This document shows, in pieces, positions 34,318 to 47,020 of a stretch of 49,203 nucleotides of DNA. Position numbers and translations under genes: made by a program. How positions within the stretch are numbered: position 1 is the stretch's first letter; every line of letters starts with the position of its first letter. The stretch is from Bugula neritina. Its lineage: Eukaryota > Bryozoa > Gymnolaemata > Cheilostomatida > Bugulidae. The notes below the pieces were generated by a model. It searched no databases and was not told the origin of the DNA. It worked only from the letters and a program-made list of their open reading frames with translations. Location of the stretch: the NCBI GenBank assembly GCA_964035545.1, contig CAXIUT010000246.1, positions 1-49,203 of the forward strand, read 5' to 3'.

Positions 34318-36925
34318 TCACCATTAATCGAACTACTTGGGTCTGATTTCTCTTTTATCGATGGCAATTTATTGTTTTATTTCTGGAGTTCTATTGGTTC
34401 CTTTCTTCATCTCCTTTATAAAAAACTTTTCAACCTCCCGATATTCTGACAAACACACCTCAATCACCTTTAACTTCTTTTTATCAATTTATGGAGTTTT
34501 AACTAAAATAATAATAGTATTACATTAACTTTAGGGGATAATTCTATGACAAAAACTAGTTTTTTTTCCAATATGATCATGTTCATAAGAAATTAATTAA
34601 ATCTAGAATGTCTTCTTATCACTTCTTTTTTATTGGTATACTCATTCTCTTTGTTTATCATTTTTATTTTATCAGGCATCCATAGTTCAGAATTACACTT
34701 CTATGATTTTAACTCATCAATCTCAAATTCTATTTTACTTATTGATAAGTCTTTGTAATCCTTGTCTCTCATTTAACAAACACTTTTATTAAAAGATAAT
34801 TATTCTATTAAAGTTGTAGATTTTTGATGTTTTTGAAGATTTTTCTGTCCTCTCATATAACTTTATCTTCATCTTTTTATATAAATGCTTATCAAAAGAA
34901 GGATGTAACTTTGAAATGTTTTTAAGGTGATAATCTCGTTGTTCAATGGAAAGTATTTTTATAATATCTGCATATCTAGTAAGAATTTAGTTATTGCTTA
35001 TAGTTGTTATTTGCTGTGGTATTGATCCTTTTTCTTCAGGAAGAGCATCTTTATAAATTCTAAAAGCTAAAAGATGATGAAAAACATATCTCACGTTATA
35101 GCTCCAATGAAGAAATACATTATTAAATGCTGATCCCAAAAAGTACATTGATATATTTCTTCTAAAATCGATATTAAACAAAGTAAAATTCGTATATATT
35201 AGTGTCAAAGCAGCTGTCACAGCCATAGCAGAATCTCCTTAAATAATAATCTTAAGAGCCTTAAAGAAAATTCCATAATTAAAGTTGATAGGAAGGTGTC
35301 CTTTAAGATAATTTCCAACCGACTTGAATATCATTCCCAATATATCAAATAAACGAATAACTGTAGTTGTATCATAAGAATTTACTTTTGATATTAGAAT
35401 TTTAATCATAGGATTTATCAATCTCACATTTTTAAGAAGTTTCATAGTTGATTCTACCAATGCATCCGGATATTCAAGAATAGGTCTTTATTGTAATTCA
35501 AGTAAAATTCCTTTGACAAGACGATTATAACCTGGGAAGTTATTCCATTGATAATCTTGAGAGTTAGGAAGATGACTTTCAACATATGTTACCCAATATT
35601 TAATGAAATAAAAGAAAGCAAGACCTCTCTTAATAAATCTATCTTTCCATGAACTTTTGACTAATATCTAGTTTAAAGTTATATTATTTCCTTCAATCTC
35701 ATCATTTCTTTTAAGAAATTTGTAAAAATGATACTACCAATCGAAAATTTCCATAAATGTATTATTCTTATCTCTTTCTTCTGTTTAACTAATATCTTCA
35801 TGTAAATTGAAATCAATTCCTCTCCACTAATTTATTTCAGGATCACTTTACTTCAAAATCAATCGAACAATCTACTTCTGAACTATGGGATTCTAAAATA
35901 AGCATATGCACTAAAGACTTCAGCAAAAGTACGTTAATATTCAGATCCTTTATGATCAATCGAATTAAGAGCAAGATCCAAAAGATTAATCAAGAATACT
36001 TATACATAATAGCAACTTCTTCCTTGAAAAGAAGAAATTAATCAAAATTATTTTTCTTGATTTGATTTTTATGTTTTTAACTGAAACCCATATGATAAAG
36101 AGAAAACTATGATCTTTTAATTAAAGAAATAAGAATTAAAAAGTTAAGATCTTTAATAATTGGGTCCTATATTTCAATATATTGAGTTATTTTTATACCT
36201 AACTATATTAAGATTTTCTGTCCTTCAATAAGTTATCTTTCTGATAGATATTGATACAAAAAAGAAGGACTATGAGAGGATTTTTCTAACAATTTATATA
36301 TTTCAACCAATTAATCTTCAATAGATTCTTTTAATTTTCTATTATCTTCTCTAGAATCTTAGTCAATATGATGTTTATTAAGAGCTATCATATTTTGTTC
36401 AATAGAATGACTAATATCAAGAAGATCATGAAGCTAAGGACATTTATCTGTAGTTTGAGTTTCCTAAACTCCAAAAATAGGGTTGCTTTTAAGTATACCA
36501 ACTTAAGTTTGCACACATATTTGATACTGTTTAAAATAAGATTGATTTACAATAGTAAAGTGAAAACAACCAGTTCCAAATACTTTTCCACTATGCTCAA
36601 GCTTTTATGTCATTTTTATATTTCTTGATTAGTATTATTTTCCTCCCTTACGAAATACCTTAGCATCAGTTCCCAATAATTTATACACTGAGACATAACT
36701 ATCCACGAATAGCTACATGTTGGTTGATAATTAACTTTGATATTTCCAAACCAATACTTGTAAATATATATTTTGTAACTATGAAGCGACAACTTTTGTT
36801 TAAATATTAGGTAATTCACCTCCATCTTGAGTCCATTTAAGCTATCCGCCTTCTTAAATCTATTTAGTCGATTATCTTTTACTCTTTTTTCGAACCAAAC
36901 CACGTTCACTATCTAATTTCAACAT
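34318..36925 (-). CDS. DUF1765-like protein
   Basis: From ATG 36925 (MLKLDSERGLVRKKSKR). A conserved core between ~35900 and 34980 reads: FLINLLDLALNSIDHKGSEY; YPDALVESTMKLLKNVRLIN, then PMIKILISKVNSYDTTTVIR; and FLHWSYNVRYVFHHLLAFRI. This order (Leu-rich block, 'NVRLxNP', 'YDTT', 'FLHWS..VR..FHHLL') matches my recollection of DUF1765, a eukaryotic family of unknown function. Single-base shifts occur near 36040, 35880, 34760 and 34490. With them the gene runs to TGA 34318-34320; without them it could stop at 34723. The C-terminal part is charged and helical. Family call moderate; function unknown. Confidence 0.65.
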
Positions 36926-37640
36926 TAATCAAGTTATTTTTAATTTTATGGTTAATTTTGAAGCAAAACAACTGCAGGATAACTCGATTCGCTTTATACT
37001 GTTGATCCAGATACACCATTCTAAGTATTAAATATCTTACGATGGTTTTAATAGAAAAAGCAAAACTATTATCCAGGAATGTTTCTTAGTTAAAAATAAT
37101 TCTGATTCTAAACTCTATATTTTTAGATTTATTATCTGAGACATTTTGATCTCAAAACTTATTCTTCCTGTCTTCTCTTAAGGAAAATGCAACGCAAAGT
37201 CTTGATGAAAAGGACTCGGTTGCTAATCATAAATAAATTAATTCTTATATCAGCTACATGTATTTCATGTTAGTTGAGTATTGAAACCTCCAAAAACTGT
37301 TTTCTTAGTTCGTACTCAGTCATTTGGAAGTCAAAAGTCTCACTTATTTTCCACTAAATAATTTAATAAATACCATGATTGTTCCTCGATCTCCTCTGTT
37401 TTTTCTCAGAAAGAGCAAAACTTTAACCTTCCCTCACCCGAAAATAGGCCAGTAGCACTTGCCTACATATTTTTAGAAAGTTACATATGGATATTGTTTC
37501 AATTTGACGTTTGCCAAATTAGCATGAAATAACAATTTAGGCAGATTCTTGTCTTTAAGAGCCTCAGTACCCACTGGCTAGCATTCAAAAGAAAAAGGCT
37601 TTCGATTAGTGGACTTATCACCTGTTGCACATTGACCCAT
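36919..37640 (-). CDS. Unassigned protein with MGQC acylation motif
   Basis: Opens at ATG 37640 with MGQCATGDKS, a good N-myristoylation/palmitoylation sequence. It is followed by FSFECEPVGTEALKDKNLP and KYVGKCYWPIFG, then, after shifts near 37430 and 37400, a long open frame rich in Glu/Arg (FLKRRQEEEVLRSKCLREE). That frame ends at TGA 36919-36921. The stop overlaps the start codon of the next gene (sequence ATGTTGA). Possibly a membrane-anchored signalling protein; no domain recognised. Confidence 0.55.
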
Positions 37641-37800
37641 AACTATTCAAAATTAGAATTCTAGACAAAAAGTGTCAGAAAAGAATGTCATAATATAACC
37701 AACAACAATATTCTCTCTTTATCAAAAAGAATTATTTCCTATTTCTCATCAAATAAAATAAATCTATAAATACATCTCAAGAACATCAAATTCATAGTTA

Positions 37801-38928
37801 TCATTTTGAAAACGTTATATCTTCTAGGATTTGGTAACCATGTCTCTCATTATTGAGGTATTTATTGAGTTGTTCTTTTTCTTTAAACAAAACTGAACCT
37901 AAAAATCCTAAATTATCATATCTATACCAACTGCATTTACCGATATTTCATTAAAAGCTTTTTCTTTTCTACGAGGAACCATTAAAATAAACTACTCACA
38001 ACCAATCAAATTGTAAGGAGTGGCCTAGTCTTCTTCTTTTTCAATCAATAAACGATACAACTTTTCATAAGCCTTATGACTTCTTTCTTTATAGAGAGAA
38101 AGTTTGTTATGAAGTTTATCAAAGTATTATTTTCCCTTATCACTTTAGCTTTCACTATATTGACCACTTTATCCAACAATAACAATGCCATGTTTAAAGT
38201 TAAAAGGAGGATACTAAATAACTTGTGTATCTTCAAGATTTAAGTTCTGAAAATCTTTATCATAACTTCTTTTAACGACAAAACTCAAGGACATTCTTGA
38301 AAATAGGTAAATCTCTTCCTTCATTAGGAAATACCTGAATATGTTTATGCTTCTGAGAAGCACCAGCTGTAGGTCCACTATTGAAAAAAATATAAGCCTT
38401 TATTCGCTTTAAAAGCATAGATTGATTGCTTAAAATCATCTTTGGTCAAAGGTATTGATTGAAGTTAGAATTACTTAGTTGTAACTAAAAGATGACTCTC
38501 AAAGACATTGTATTTATTAAAAAGTAGTCGATGTGTCTTGCCAAGATCCTGGATAAAAATCCCCTTAATATTAAAGGTAATACTTCATCAAAAGGTGGTT
38601 TAAAAGGATTTCTCACAGCTTCATTAGTACTTCTTTATTTAACTTAAGTTTGAAACCAAGTGTACATCATAGCTATTTATCTACTTTCCATTTGATGTTG
38701 TTCTTAAATAATAAGTGGTTAAAGGCTTTTTTCACTATTTTATAAACTTTTTCTGATATTTGCGGCAATATTATGAATGTGTTGAGTGGAAGGACTTCTA
38801 TGTAAATGAAGATATCTCAGGAATAAATAAGAACCTCCAACAAAAGTAGCCACTCCAATTGTAGTTAAGACCTCTTTGTTTCTAAAAAAATTAAAAACTT
38901 TTTCTTTGTACTCTTAGAACGAAGACAT
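37801..38928 (-). CDS. Ap4A phosphorylase (ATP adenylyltransferase)
   Basis: The core reads THRLLFNKYNVFESHLLVTT, FFNSGPTAGASQKHKHIQVF (HIT-like H-x-H-x-Q active-site motif, from ~38400) and later ATPYNLIGCEEFILMVPRR and ISVNAVGFLGSVLFKEKEQL. This is the diagnostic order of fungal APA1/2-type Ap4A phosphorylases, which split diadenosine tetraphosphate into ATP and ADP. A 20-nt intron at 37908-37927 is required. Single-base shifts lie at T-runs near 38570 and 38390, and more in the middle part. Unusually, a hydrophobic membrane-like segment (TTIGVATFVGGSYLFLRYLH) precedes the enzyme domain at residues ~22-41. Start ATG 38928. Confidence 0.85.
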
Positions 38929-39039
38929 AATTAAAAATTAATTTATAAATAAATAATCAATTCTTTTATAGTTAGATCAATAGAAACTAATTATCAATAA
39001 GTTTGATTTGTTTTAATTGATTTATACAACTTATTTAAA

Positions 39040-41017
39040 ATGGCACCCAAACCTGCCCCAAAATTAACAAAGAAACAATTGGCTGAACTTGCAAAAGAGG
39101 AAGCAAAAAAAAAAGAGGAGTTATAAAAACAAAGAAGAGAAGAAGAGGAAGCTAGACAAAGAGAACAATAGCGATTAGATTAGATCGAACGTTAAAAGAA
39201 AACTTAATAATAAAGAGTAAGAATTGTCCTTGAAAAAGAACAATATAGAGACTACATACTAGGTAAAAAGAAATAAGAATAAACTGCTCTTCAAAAACAT
39301 ACCTAAGAACAAAATTGGGATCATCTTACTCTTGAATATCATAAAGACTATGATACTTCAGGTCCCAAACTATCAACATTCATAAATGCATTCCAAGAAG
39401 AGCCATATGAAGGACCTTAAAAGACTCTTAAAAGTTTATAAGAAGCATAAATCTATGTCAAAAATATTGGATATAGGATGCTTGAAAGAAGAAGTGAACA
39501 TGATGAAGCTAGATAGAAGTATTATTAAAAATCTATCAAGGAAATTAGGAAAATATAGCTTGAGAAATTATAAAGAGTGATGATATAGATGGCAAACACA
39601 GCATAAGAAATGGAAGATAAGAATAGTGAGATAAGTAAAAAAGGATAACCAAACAAAAAGGTATAAGGACAAAAAATACTAGAATATAAACACTGCATGA
39701 ATCTTTTCTCTAAAATAGGAATGTTCCTTAATTCTCCTACAACAAAAAATCTTAATAAATTCAGACCCATTGAAATAAAAGAATTTGGACTCAATACAGA
39801 AATACCTTCCAAATGGATGAACATGAATACTATTGCTAAATTCGAATGGATCAACTACAATCCTTATTTCTAGGATTAATCAAGCAAGTTTAATATCATT
39901 GGTGGTGTTTACATTCTTTAGTTCTTTGATTTAGTTATGGGATCAAAGAAGATTAATAACATTGTGCTCAAAAAGAATTACAAAGGACCTTAAATTCTTA
40001 TGAAACACTCTCCTAATCTTATCAAATAACCTTTCAATGTTACTTACCAAATCCCAAAATATGTATTTCTTCATACTTTCGATCAAGAATCAATAAAACT
40101 AGCACAATATGATACCACCACTTCTAAATGGTCACCTCTTCCCAGCGATACTCTGATCGAATACGATACTAAATAAAAAAAAGCTACTTGCAGAATATAT
40201 AAACCAGAACCTATTGCTTACATTCAAGATAGATGTACTGACTATCCTTATGTTGCCTGGTAACTAAGATGTGTTGAAGAAGGAGTTGCTCATCTGGATA
40301 TTTAATTAAAACGTTGTCATCTAAAAAAAAGTGATAGTTAATAATAATAAAACAACAACACTCTTATGTAGCATTTAATCTATTTAGACTTAAATTTTAA
40401 ATCACTTCTCATACAGTTAAACTTATAACTTCTTAAAGTTATCCCTAACTTTAAGATTTATAATCAGGTAACTGGACTCCATCATCCATCCTCTACGAAC
40501 TTTCAGAAAGAGGAATTCATCTACTACCTATCAACTAAGACTACTAAGAAGCTAAATTACCTGTTAAAGATAGAGAAGCCGAATAAAATGCCATTAGAGA
40601 TATTGCATATGCGATAGAATCTTTTTATATTCGAAGCTAAGTCAACGATTCTAGTGATATTAAAGTGAAGATAAGAGAAAATTTGTAATATTAGAGAGTT
40701 TTTTTGGAAGATCAAGAAAAAGATTGGAAATATATTCGTTGGCTTTCAAATAATAGATGTTAAGTAACCAACAGAAATATTGAAAAAAGACACCTAAACC
40801 TCTAAGTATAAATTTTAACATTAAGATTTTATTATAGACTTATGATTTCTGCCTTCCACAATGTCTTACTCGAATGAAATTCAATAAAAATTATTTATTC
40901 AAGAGAAACATCATGCAAATGCTTAAACTGACTAGAATTCTGAGCTTTACAACTTGTGAAGAAAGACATAGTCAACTTAGAAAAATCCTCAGAGAAAAAT
41001 AGCTTGTATCATATTGA
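39040..41017 (+). CDS. DNAI7: DNAI7/CASC1-like axonemal dynein-associated protein
   Basis: Starts MAPKPAPKLTKKQLAEL, then a long Glu/Arg coiled coil (EEARQREQERLDEIERE) as in CASC1/DNAI7 (CFAP94). Conserved blocks follow: IIGGVYILEFFDL, a beta-rich segment with YPYVAWELRC (the Glu encoded by TAA), GNWTPSSILYELSERGIHLL, RDIAYAIESFYIRS, and the C-terminal LKLTRILSFTTCEERHSQLR. DNAI7 is linked to assembly or function of ciliary inner dynein arms. One frame is open from 39040 to ~40488. Two single-base shifts (near 40488 and 40873) are needed to reach TGA 41015-41017; otherwise the protein stops at 40875-40877. Divergent from the Ap4A gene with 111 nt between. Confidence 0.85.
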
Positions 41018-41243
41018 TTATTCATCAGTATCAATCAAAATTTATTCATTAATAACTATTTTACAATGATATCAACTCAATATTAATCATCAAATATTAA
41101 TATTATTTCGAGGTATTAGTTATTTTTCACCTATTATTGACCATTTATATAAATCAATGATAATATTTATCATTTTAATCTTTGATAGCTTTAATTCATA
41201 CTATTTATTGAAGTTAAAGCTATTCGATATAATATATATTTGA

Positions 41244-43143
41244 ATGGACGAAGGGAAACAAACTGATAAAGAGGCAAATATCGACCAAGCCATCATCTAA
41301 GAAAAGATTACCAAAACTAACGGATAAGTAGTCATCAAAAAGTACTCTAAAGGAAAAGCTCTTGGAAGAGGAGGCTTTGCTAAGTGTTATGAAGTGACCA
41401 ACTTATAAACCAAAAAAATATCTGCAGCCAAAATAATTGCTAAAAGTTCTCTGAATCGTTCAAGAGCTAAACAGAAAGTAATAATCATGTCATTCAGTTG
41501 ATTACTTAAATTAAAATTCACAAATCCCTAAGTCATCATACCATCGTTAAGTTCTAACATGTGTTTTAAGACCATGAAAATGTCTATATTTTGTTGGAAA
41601 TCTGTTCCAATCAGACTCTGAATGAACTAATCAAGAGACGTAAGCGTCTAACAGAAATGGAAGTCATGTATTACTTACATCAAATCACTAACTCTTTAGT
41701 CTATCTTCATCAAAACAAAGTCATCCATAGAGAGTATTGCTTCTTTAACTTAGTTTGAAACTTGGAAATCTCTTCCTTAACGATAATATGGAAATCAAAC
41801 TTGGAGATTTTGGGCTAGCAACAAGACTATAATATAATGAAGAAAAAAAGAAGACTATCTGTGGAACTCCTAACTATATCGCTCCCTAAATTCTTTAAGG
41901 AAAAGGACATTCTTACGAAGTTGATATCTGGTCAGTTGGTGTTATCATGTACTTATAACTCTATTTAGTTATACTCAATTGATAGGTAAACCTCCATTTT
42001 AAACTCCTGAAGTTAAAACTACATACAAAAAAATCAAAGCTTGTAGTTATAGTTTCCCTTAACATGTTACTATTTCTGAAAATGCAAGAAATCTTATAAG
42101 CAAAATATTAGTTTTAGACCCTTCGAAAAGACCAAGTCTTGAAGACATTCTCAGTGATCCTTTTATGAGTGATCCTATTCCAAAAACAATCCCAAGAAGT
42201 ACTTTAGCCTGTCCTCCGGCTAAAAACTTTACTGACCAATACACTAAAACATCTCAAGGAACTCAACCAGCAGCCAGTCAACAACTATCTCAAAAACCAA
42301 GTACAAGCAATTTTGAAAAGGTAAGAAACAAAGAAGTTTAAAAAGAATTTAAACCTTTAAGCAAAGAAGTTGCTACTTCTAAGGTACCTTAAAACTTTGG
42401 ATCAAGTGGAAGTAATTTTAGATCATCTTCTAAAGATATAAAACAACCAAGCAATAAAAACATTCCTTTTAAAGCTTAGCCAACATCTAGTAAAAAAGGT
42501 ATATATCTCATAATATATAGAAAAAGGAACAGTTCATTCTGAAATTCATGTTAAGAAATGGGTAGATTACTCAACTAAATACGGATTAGGTTATTTACTT
42601 TCAGATGGCTCAACAGGTGTTTATTTCAATGACTCAACAAAGATAATAGTAGACCGCAATGGATAAAACTTCTAATACATCTAAAAGAAGCAAGGAGACA
42701 AAGCTGACACAATAACTCCATATAAAATGAGTGAATATCCATCAGAAAGATAGCTCCAAAAGAAAGTGACCTTACTTCAACACTTCAGAAACTATCTATA
42801 TGCTGATTCCAAGATATAATTCGATAAATAAACAGCTCCTGATAGCAGCTATTGCTATGTTAAAAAATGGATGAAAACCAAACATGCCATCATGTTCAGA
42901 TTAAGCAATAAAATTGTCCAAGTCAACTTCACAGATAAAACCTAAATTATCTTGTCCAGCTAACAAAAACTAGTTACCTACATCAACTTGAAAGGATAAC
43001 GTAGTTAGTATCCTCTAGCTACTGCTCTTGATAGCAAAAACGCAGAAATGGCCAAAAGACTTAAATATACAAAAGAAATTCTCACTCACATGCTCAATGG
43101 TACTAATGTACCCACCAACACCGGAGCATAAGATCTCAACTGA
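41244..43143 (+). CDS. PLK: Polo-like kinase (PLK)
   Basis: 605 aa after four introns (41478-41497, 41734-41753, 41949-41968, each 20 nt; 42499-42520, 22 nt), giving an exact number of codons. Kinase domain ~35-285: [10 protein letters not shown] (P-loop), SAAKII (Lys), [22 protein letters not shown] catalytic loop restored only by intron 2, [20 protein letters not shown] with the APE Glu encoded by TAA. The Ser/Lys-rich linker precedes two polo boxes ([19 protein letters not shown] at ~410; [17 protein letters not shown] at ~510). PLKs control mitosis, cytokinesis and centriole/basal-body duplication. Catalytic residues are intact. Confidence 0.97.
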
Positions 43144-43207
43144 TCCTCATTCATTAAATTTATTCAATTATTAAAAATATCAATCAAATAATATCATTAT
43201 AATACAA

Positions 43208-43651
43208 ATGAATCTACTCATAGGAATCCTTTTAATCTATTCCACCTTTTGTTTCACTGTATAGATCAACAATATCCATAATGGATATCGCAATATCTAC
43301 AAAGGAAAAGTTACTATCAAAAATACTAACTTGCTTCTCCACGATTATGTACTTTTTTATCTAAAAGAAACTCACAAAATATGAACTTACTTCAGAATAA
43401 ATCGAGTTTTTAAAAGTATAAACAACCAGTATTTCACTTAATTTTGATAATTTTGTGAGACAATACTAAGAAGAAGAACTAGACCCATCCGCACCTTTAC
43501 TCACATTTAGATACTTTAATCGTATATTTCTCTTAAAACAGAACCAACTATAGTTTTAACCTTGTCTTCTGAAGAATAAAAAGATGACTAAGTCCAAATT
43601 CTTCACTTGATTGTGCCACTTGGAAAAGATATGAATGATTTAGATATGTGA
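43208..43651 (+). CDS. Small secreted or ER-lumen protein
   Basis: Starts MNLLIGILLIYSTFCFTV, a clear signal peptide. It is followed by about 125 residues with beta-sandwich-like alternation (RNIYKGKVTIKNTNLLL; EIEFLKVETTSISLNF; PTIVLTLSSEEEKDDEVQIL). A 20-nt intron (GTATAT...AACAG, about 43510-43529) joins FRYFN to PTIVL. One 1-nt shift near 43360 is needed. TGA 43649-43651. No family recognised. Its stop is 18 nt from that of the convergent gene. Confidence 0.55.
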
Positions 43652-43669
43652 ATAAGATTCTTAATACTA

Positions 43670-45043
43670 TCATTACCACTCTTAGTCTAAAAACTATCTG
43701 ATTTTCCATAGTATCTAATCTGAGAGTTTGTCTTTAGGTTGATGCAAAGATGGCTCTGCAATAAAGTCATAATGCATGTTATTGATTTTATAATTCGATT
43801 ATAAGACAGTTCTCACTCTCTATATGATAGATCCACTCAAACTGAGCTAATCAACAGTATGACCTTCAATCTCCTTCAACAATTAAAGGTATAACTCATA
43901 GTTTCTTTGTTTTATTTTTTGTCTATGCATTTCAGAATTGCTTCTAAATTTTCCAATTTCTTGAATATTATCAGAACTGATAACTTTGTAATTTTTACGT
44001 CGAATATCGCTAGTTAAAGGTCTATCGTTCTTTAGATAGTGAACCATTTTCTTATAATCATCCTTTTTATGGCTTTTAGTCTTATAAAAATTACCCATAG
44101 TCGATATCACCTCCCTAGAATAATTCTCACTTCTAGTAAAAGTTCTTTAAGCATTTATTGATACATTCTATTCTTGTTTCACAGAATGAGTTTTCTTTCT
44201 TTTCATATTTTTACTGAATGTTCTCTTTCCCAGACCTTTAGTCAAATGACTATGATTTATATTTTGACTGATAAAAATATCTTAATGGTCATCTTTTTTC
44301 TTTTCACTACCCTGAACTTCACATCTTGGACATGAAAAATGAACTTATTTCTCTTTTTTGTCTGTCTAAGAATGAATTAAAGTTCCTCTGGAAGCAGTCG
44401 CCTATTTCTATCTGATAGGTGAACTAATATCTCGATTCCTTTTATGTTTAATTTTAGAATGAAGACCAATTATTGACTAAAATTTATTTTATATTGAAGA
44501 CAAATTAATACTATAATTAGTTTTATCTTTTTTAGACATAGTGCCTTCTAAGTAGTCACTCCACTTGGGTAGAATTTGCATTTATTTTTCTGGTAGACTA
44601 TTTTCCATAGATATGAATCTGGGTCTTGTTTAACTAATAGATTATTTATTTTTTTACTAAAAACGTACTTTTCTATTAGAATTAATTTTAATCATTTATA
44701 AGTTTTTTTAGCTTTCTTTTAAATCATCTCCCATTTGCAAATTATCATCATGTTTATATTTTTACTAGAACTGCTGCAATAGTTTATAGAGGACAGGATT
44801 TCTCATTTTATGTCTTCTTTTTTATGTTTTTTTGAATAAATTATTGTATTTATTCTACAACTTCTAGTTCTGTAACCTCCTACGATAAACCTCCACTTTA
44901 TCCTTATAACCCAAATGAGCAGTCGTCTACTCCTAGTTTTATTACTCAGATATAGAAGGTACTGTATAAGATTAAGAATCGATCTTGTAGTACTTTTTCC
45001 TATCATTATATATCTATATAACATATGTCTTTACATTTCCCAT
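43670..45043 (-). CDS. Hypothetical 457-aa charged protein
   Basis: Intact, intron-free frame from ATG 45043 (MGNVKTYVIEIYNDRKKYY) to TGA 43670-43672. The Gly2 start suggests possible N-myristoylation. The sequence is Lys/Glu/Ser-rich with short helices (EEKYKHDDNLQMGDD; LLKEIEGHTVDELSL) and one CPRCEVQG knuckle (~260) that lacks a partner pair. Later in-frame ATGs at 44806 and 44608 are alternative starts. No domain recognised. TAA/TAG as Glu throughout. Confidence 0.75.
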
Positions 45044-45212
45044 ATTTTAAATTTGCTCCTGGTCGATCAAAGATACCCTCAAGTGAGCTTCATTGGTCTT
45101 CAAATCTTTAACAAACTTCAACTTTCCTCGATTATATGGATACACTTGCCACATTTTTATTTTATATAACTTTAATACTAATAATAATAATGAAATTACA
45201 ATTTACATCAGT

Positions 45213-46609
45213 TCAAGGCAAATCCTACAACTACACATCATTGTTACGAATTGATCGTAAAATCAATAATAAATTCTATGGAATCCCTTGCATCCTTGTA
45301 AACCTTTGCAACATAGCCTAACGATGACTACTTCTATTCTCACCTTCAAGAGCTATCTTTCTCTTTGCAGCTTGATGAGTACTCTAAATATATAATAATT
45401 TACTATTAGCATTAACTGTCTTCCGCTTTCGTAAATAACAGAATTAGAAGGTCCAACACTTTATATAGTTACACTCTATCCCTCAAATTTATGTTTATAG
45501 ACTATTTTACCAGATTTCAAACTAAAATAGTAGATATAATTTTGCCAGTTAAAACATCTCAACCACTATGGACTCATCACATGACTCATGCCCAAGATCT
45601 TACCCATCAAACTATTGTTCTAGTCATAAGAAAATAACCCTATTGGAAAATCACGCAGGTTCAAATAATGTCTTGATCTTTCCATCATACAACCACTGTT
45701 ATTTAATTTGATTATCTAGTATTCTAAAGAAGGAGATTCTTTTGAACATTCTGACCTATCACCTCGATATTTGCTCTAGAATGAACGAGCTATAAGTAAT
45801 ATTAAGTAGTTTTTACATTTAGAGTTCATAAGTTCTTATATGCGAAATAATTTTTAAGTTTACCAAAAGACACCAGCTTTCTAAACAAGACCATCAAATT
45901 TAATGACATATTTTTGATTTTGAGTCAACCCATAATAATTATCATATTGATTATCCATCTAGCTCATCAACAACTTCATTTTCTAAGATTGCAAAGTCAT
46001 AGTGATAGTTTTCAAAGGCTAGTTGATAGGAAACATTAACTTATGCTAAATTATAAACTACATTCCCTTAAGAACAATTTTAACAGCCATAAATTTATTT
46101 TGACTACAAGATAAAACATAAATGATATGTTTTCTAGCATCCCCTGCAAAATAAATAGAATGATAAAGTATCTAATCTTTCCCCATCTTAATATCCTGAA
46201 GATTCTATAACGAAGATACCTGGTAAAACATCAACTTGTTTCTTTTTGTCAACAAAACCACCATGTCATCATTCAACCATCTCACACTCACCACCTTCTA
46301 TCTTGGTTATAGTTTTATCATACTCGGTCTGCTGTCACTAGCTTATAGAATATACAGATTATTATGGTTATCTAGCATGCATAGATTCTATTTTTAGTCA
46401 ATATCTATCAACTAAATATATTTGCTCTACAAGCCCAACTATAAAACTCTATGGATAGGAATCTGTATCTTCACTTTCACACTAAATAACTCCTGAATTG
46501 ATTTCTATACCTCGTAGTACTCTTTCATGCCCTTATACCCTCTTTTCTAGACCAACATATCCCCATCATCTTACTACTAAGGCATCATTGATGATAAATA
46601 ACTGATCAT
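45213..46609 (-). CDS. Beta-propeller-like protein, 458 aa
   Basis: From ATG 46609 (MISYLSSMMPEEEDDG) with one 20-nt intron (45384-45403); the spliced length is an exact number of codons. Short WD40/propeller-like strands recur: YIELIDIDEKENLCMLD; VVSVRWLNDDMVVLLTKRNK; HIIYVLSCSQNKFMAVKI; QNYIYYFSLKSGKIVYKHKF. The C-terminus is basic and helical (THQAAKRKIALEGENR). No clean GH-WD repeats, so assignment to a named family is not possible. A ciliary or trafficking propeller is plausible given the neighbours. Confidence 0.8.
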
Positions 46610-47020
46610 CGACTAATAATCTTTGGATTAGTGGATTATTTAATTTATTCTGGTTTGGATGTCAGTTTATTGTTATTTTACTAATTTTATTTTATTAGAA
46701 TCTTAAGGATTCGTAGCTGTTTTTTTATTAAACTAATTCTAAAAAACACTTAAAGTGTTCTTCAATCCAAGAGTATCTAATAAACATTTTATAAAATTTT
46801 GTTGTTTAAGTAAATGACCATTAGATTATTATTCTTGATTAACATTCTCATTGATTTCATGTTATTATATTTATTAGTTAAGAATGAGAGAAGAAACACT
46901 TTTATTTTATTAACTTTTCATTTTGGTCTATTTCTTTTATGTTTATTATGCACTATCCTATATCATAATTTTATAAGTTTTTATATTAGAAAAGATAATT
47001 ATAAAATAAAAACTAATTGA
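46610..47020. other. Intergenic region with a hydrophobic 68-aa ORF
   Basis: 410 nt of strongly A+T-rich DNA between the propeller gene's start and the tubulin-like gene's stop. A plus ORF (46814-47020) encodes two hydrophobic segments (LLFLINILIDFMLLYLLV; LLTFHFGLFLLCLLCTILY). It contains no TAA/TAG, unlike other genes here, and ends at the TGA adjoining the tubulin stop. It may be chance in A+T-rich DNA. Confidence 0.3.

Noticed and set aside
34311-34840. Plus-strand hydrophobic ORFs
   Set aside because: The minus strand here continues the DUF1765-like gene with charged, protein-like sequence; the plus ORFs are its shadow.
44860-45325. Plus-strand ORF (TTSSSVTSYDKPPLYPY...)
   Set aside because: Antisense to two intact minus-strand genes (43670-45043 and 45213-46609) with better frames; no start codon of its own.
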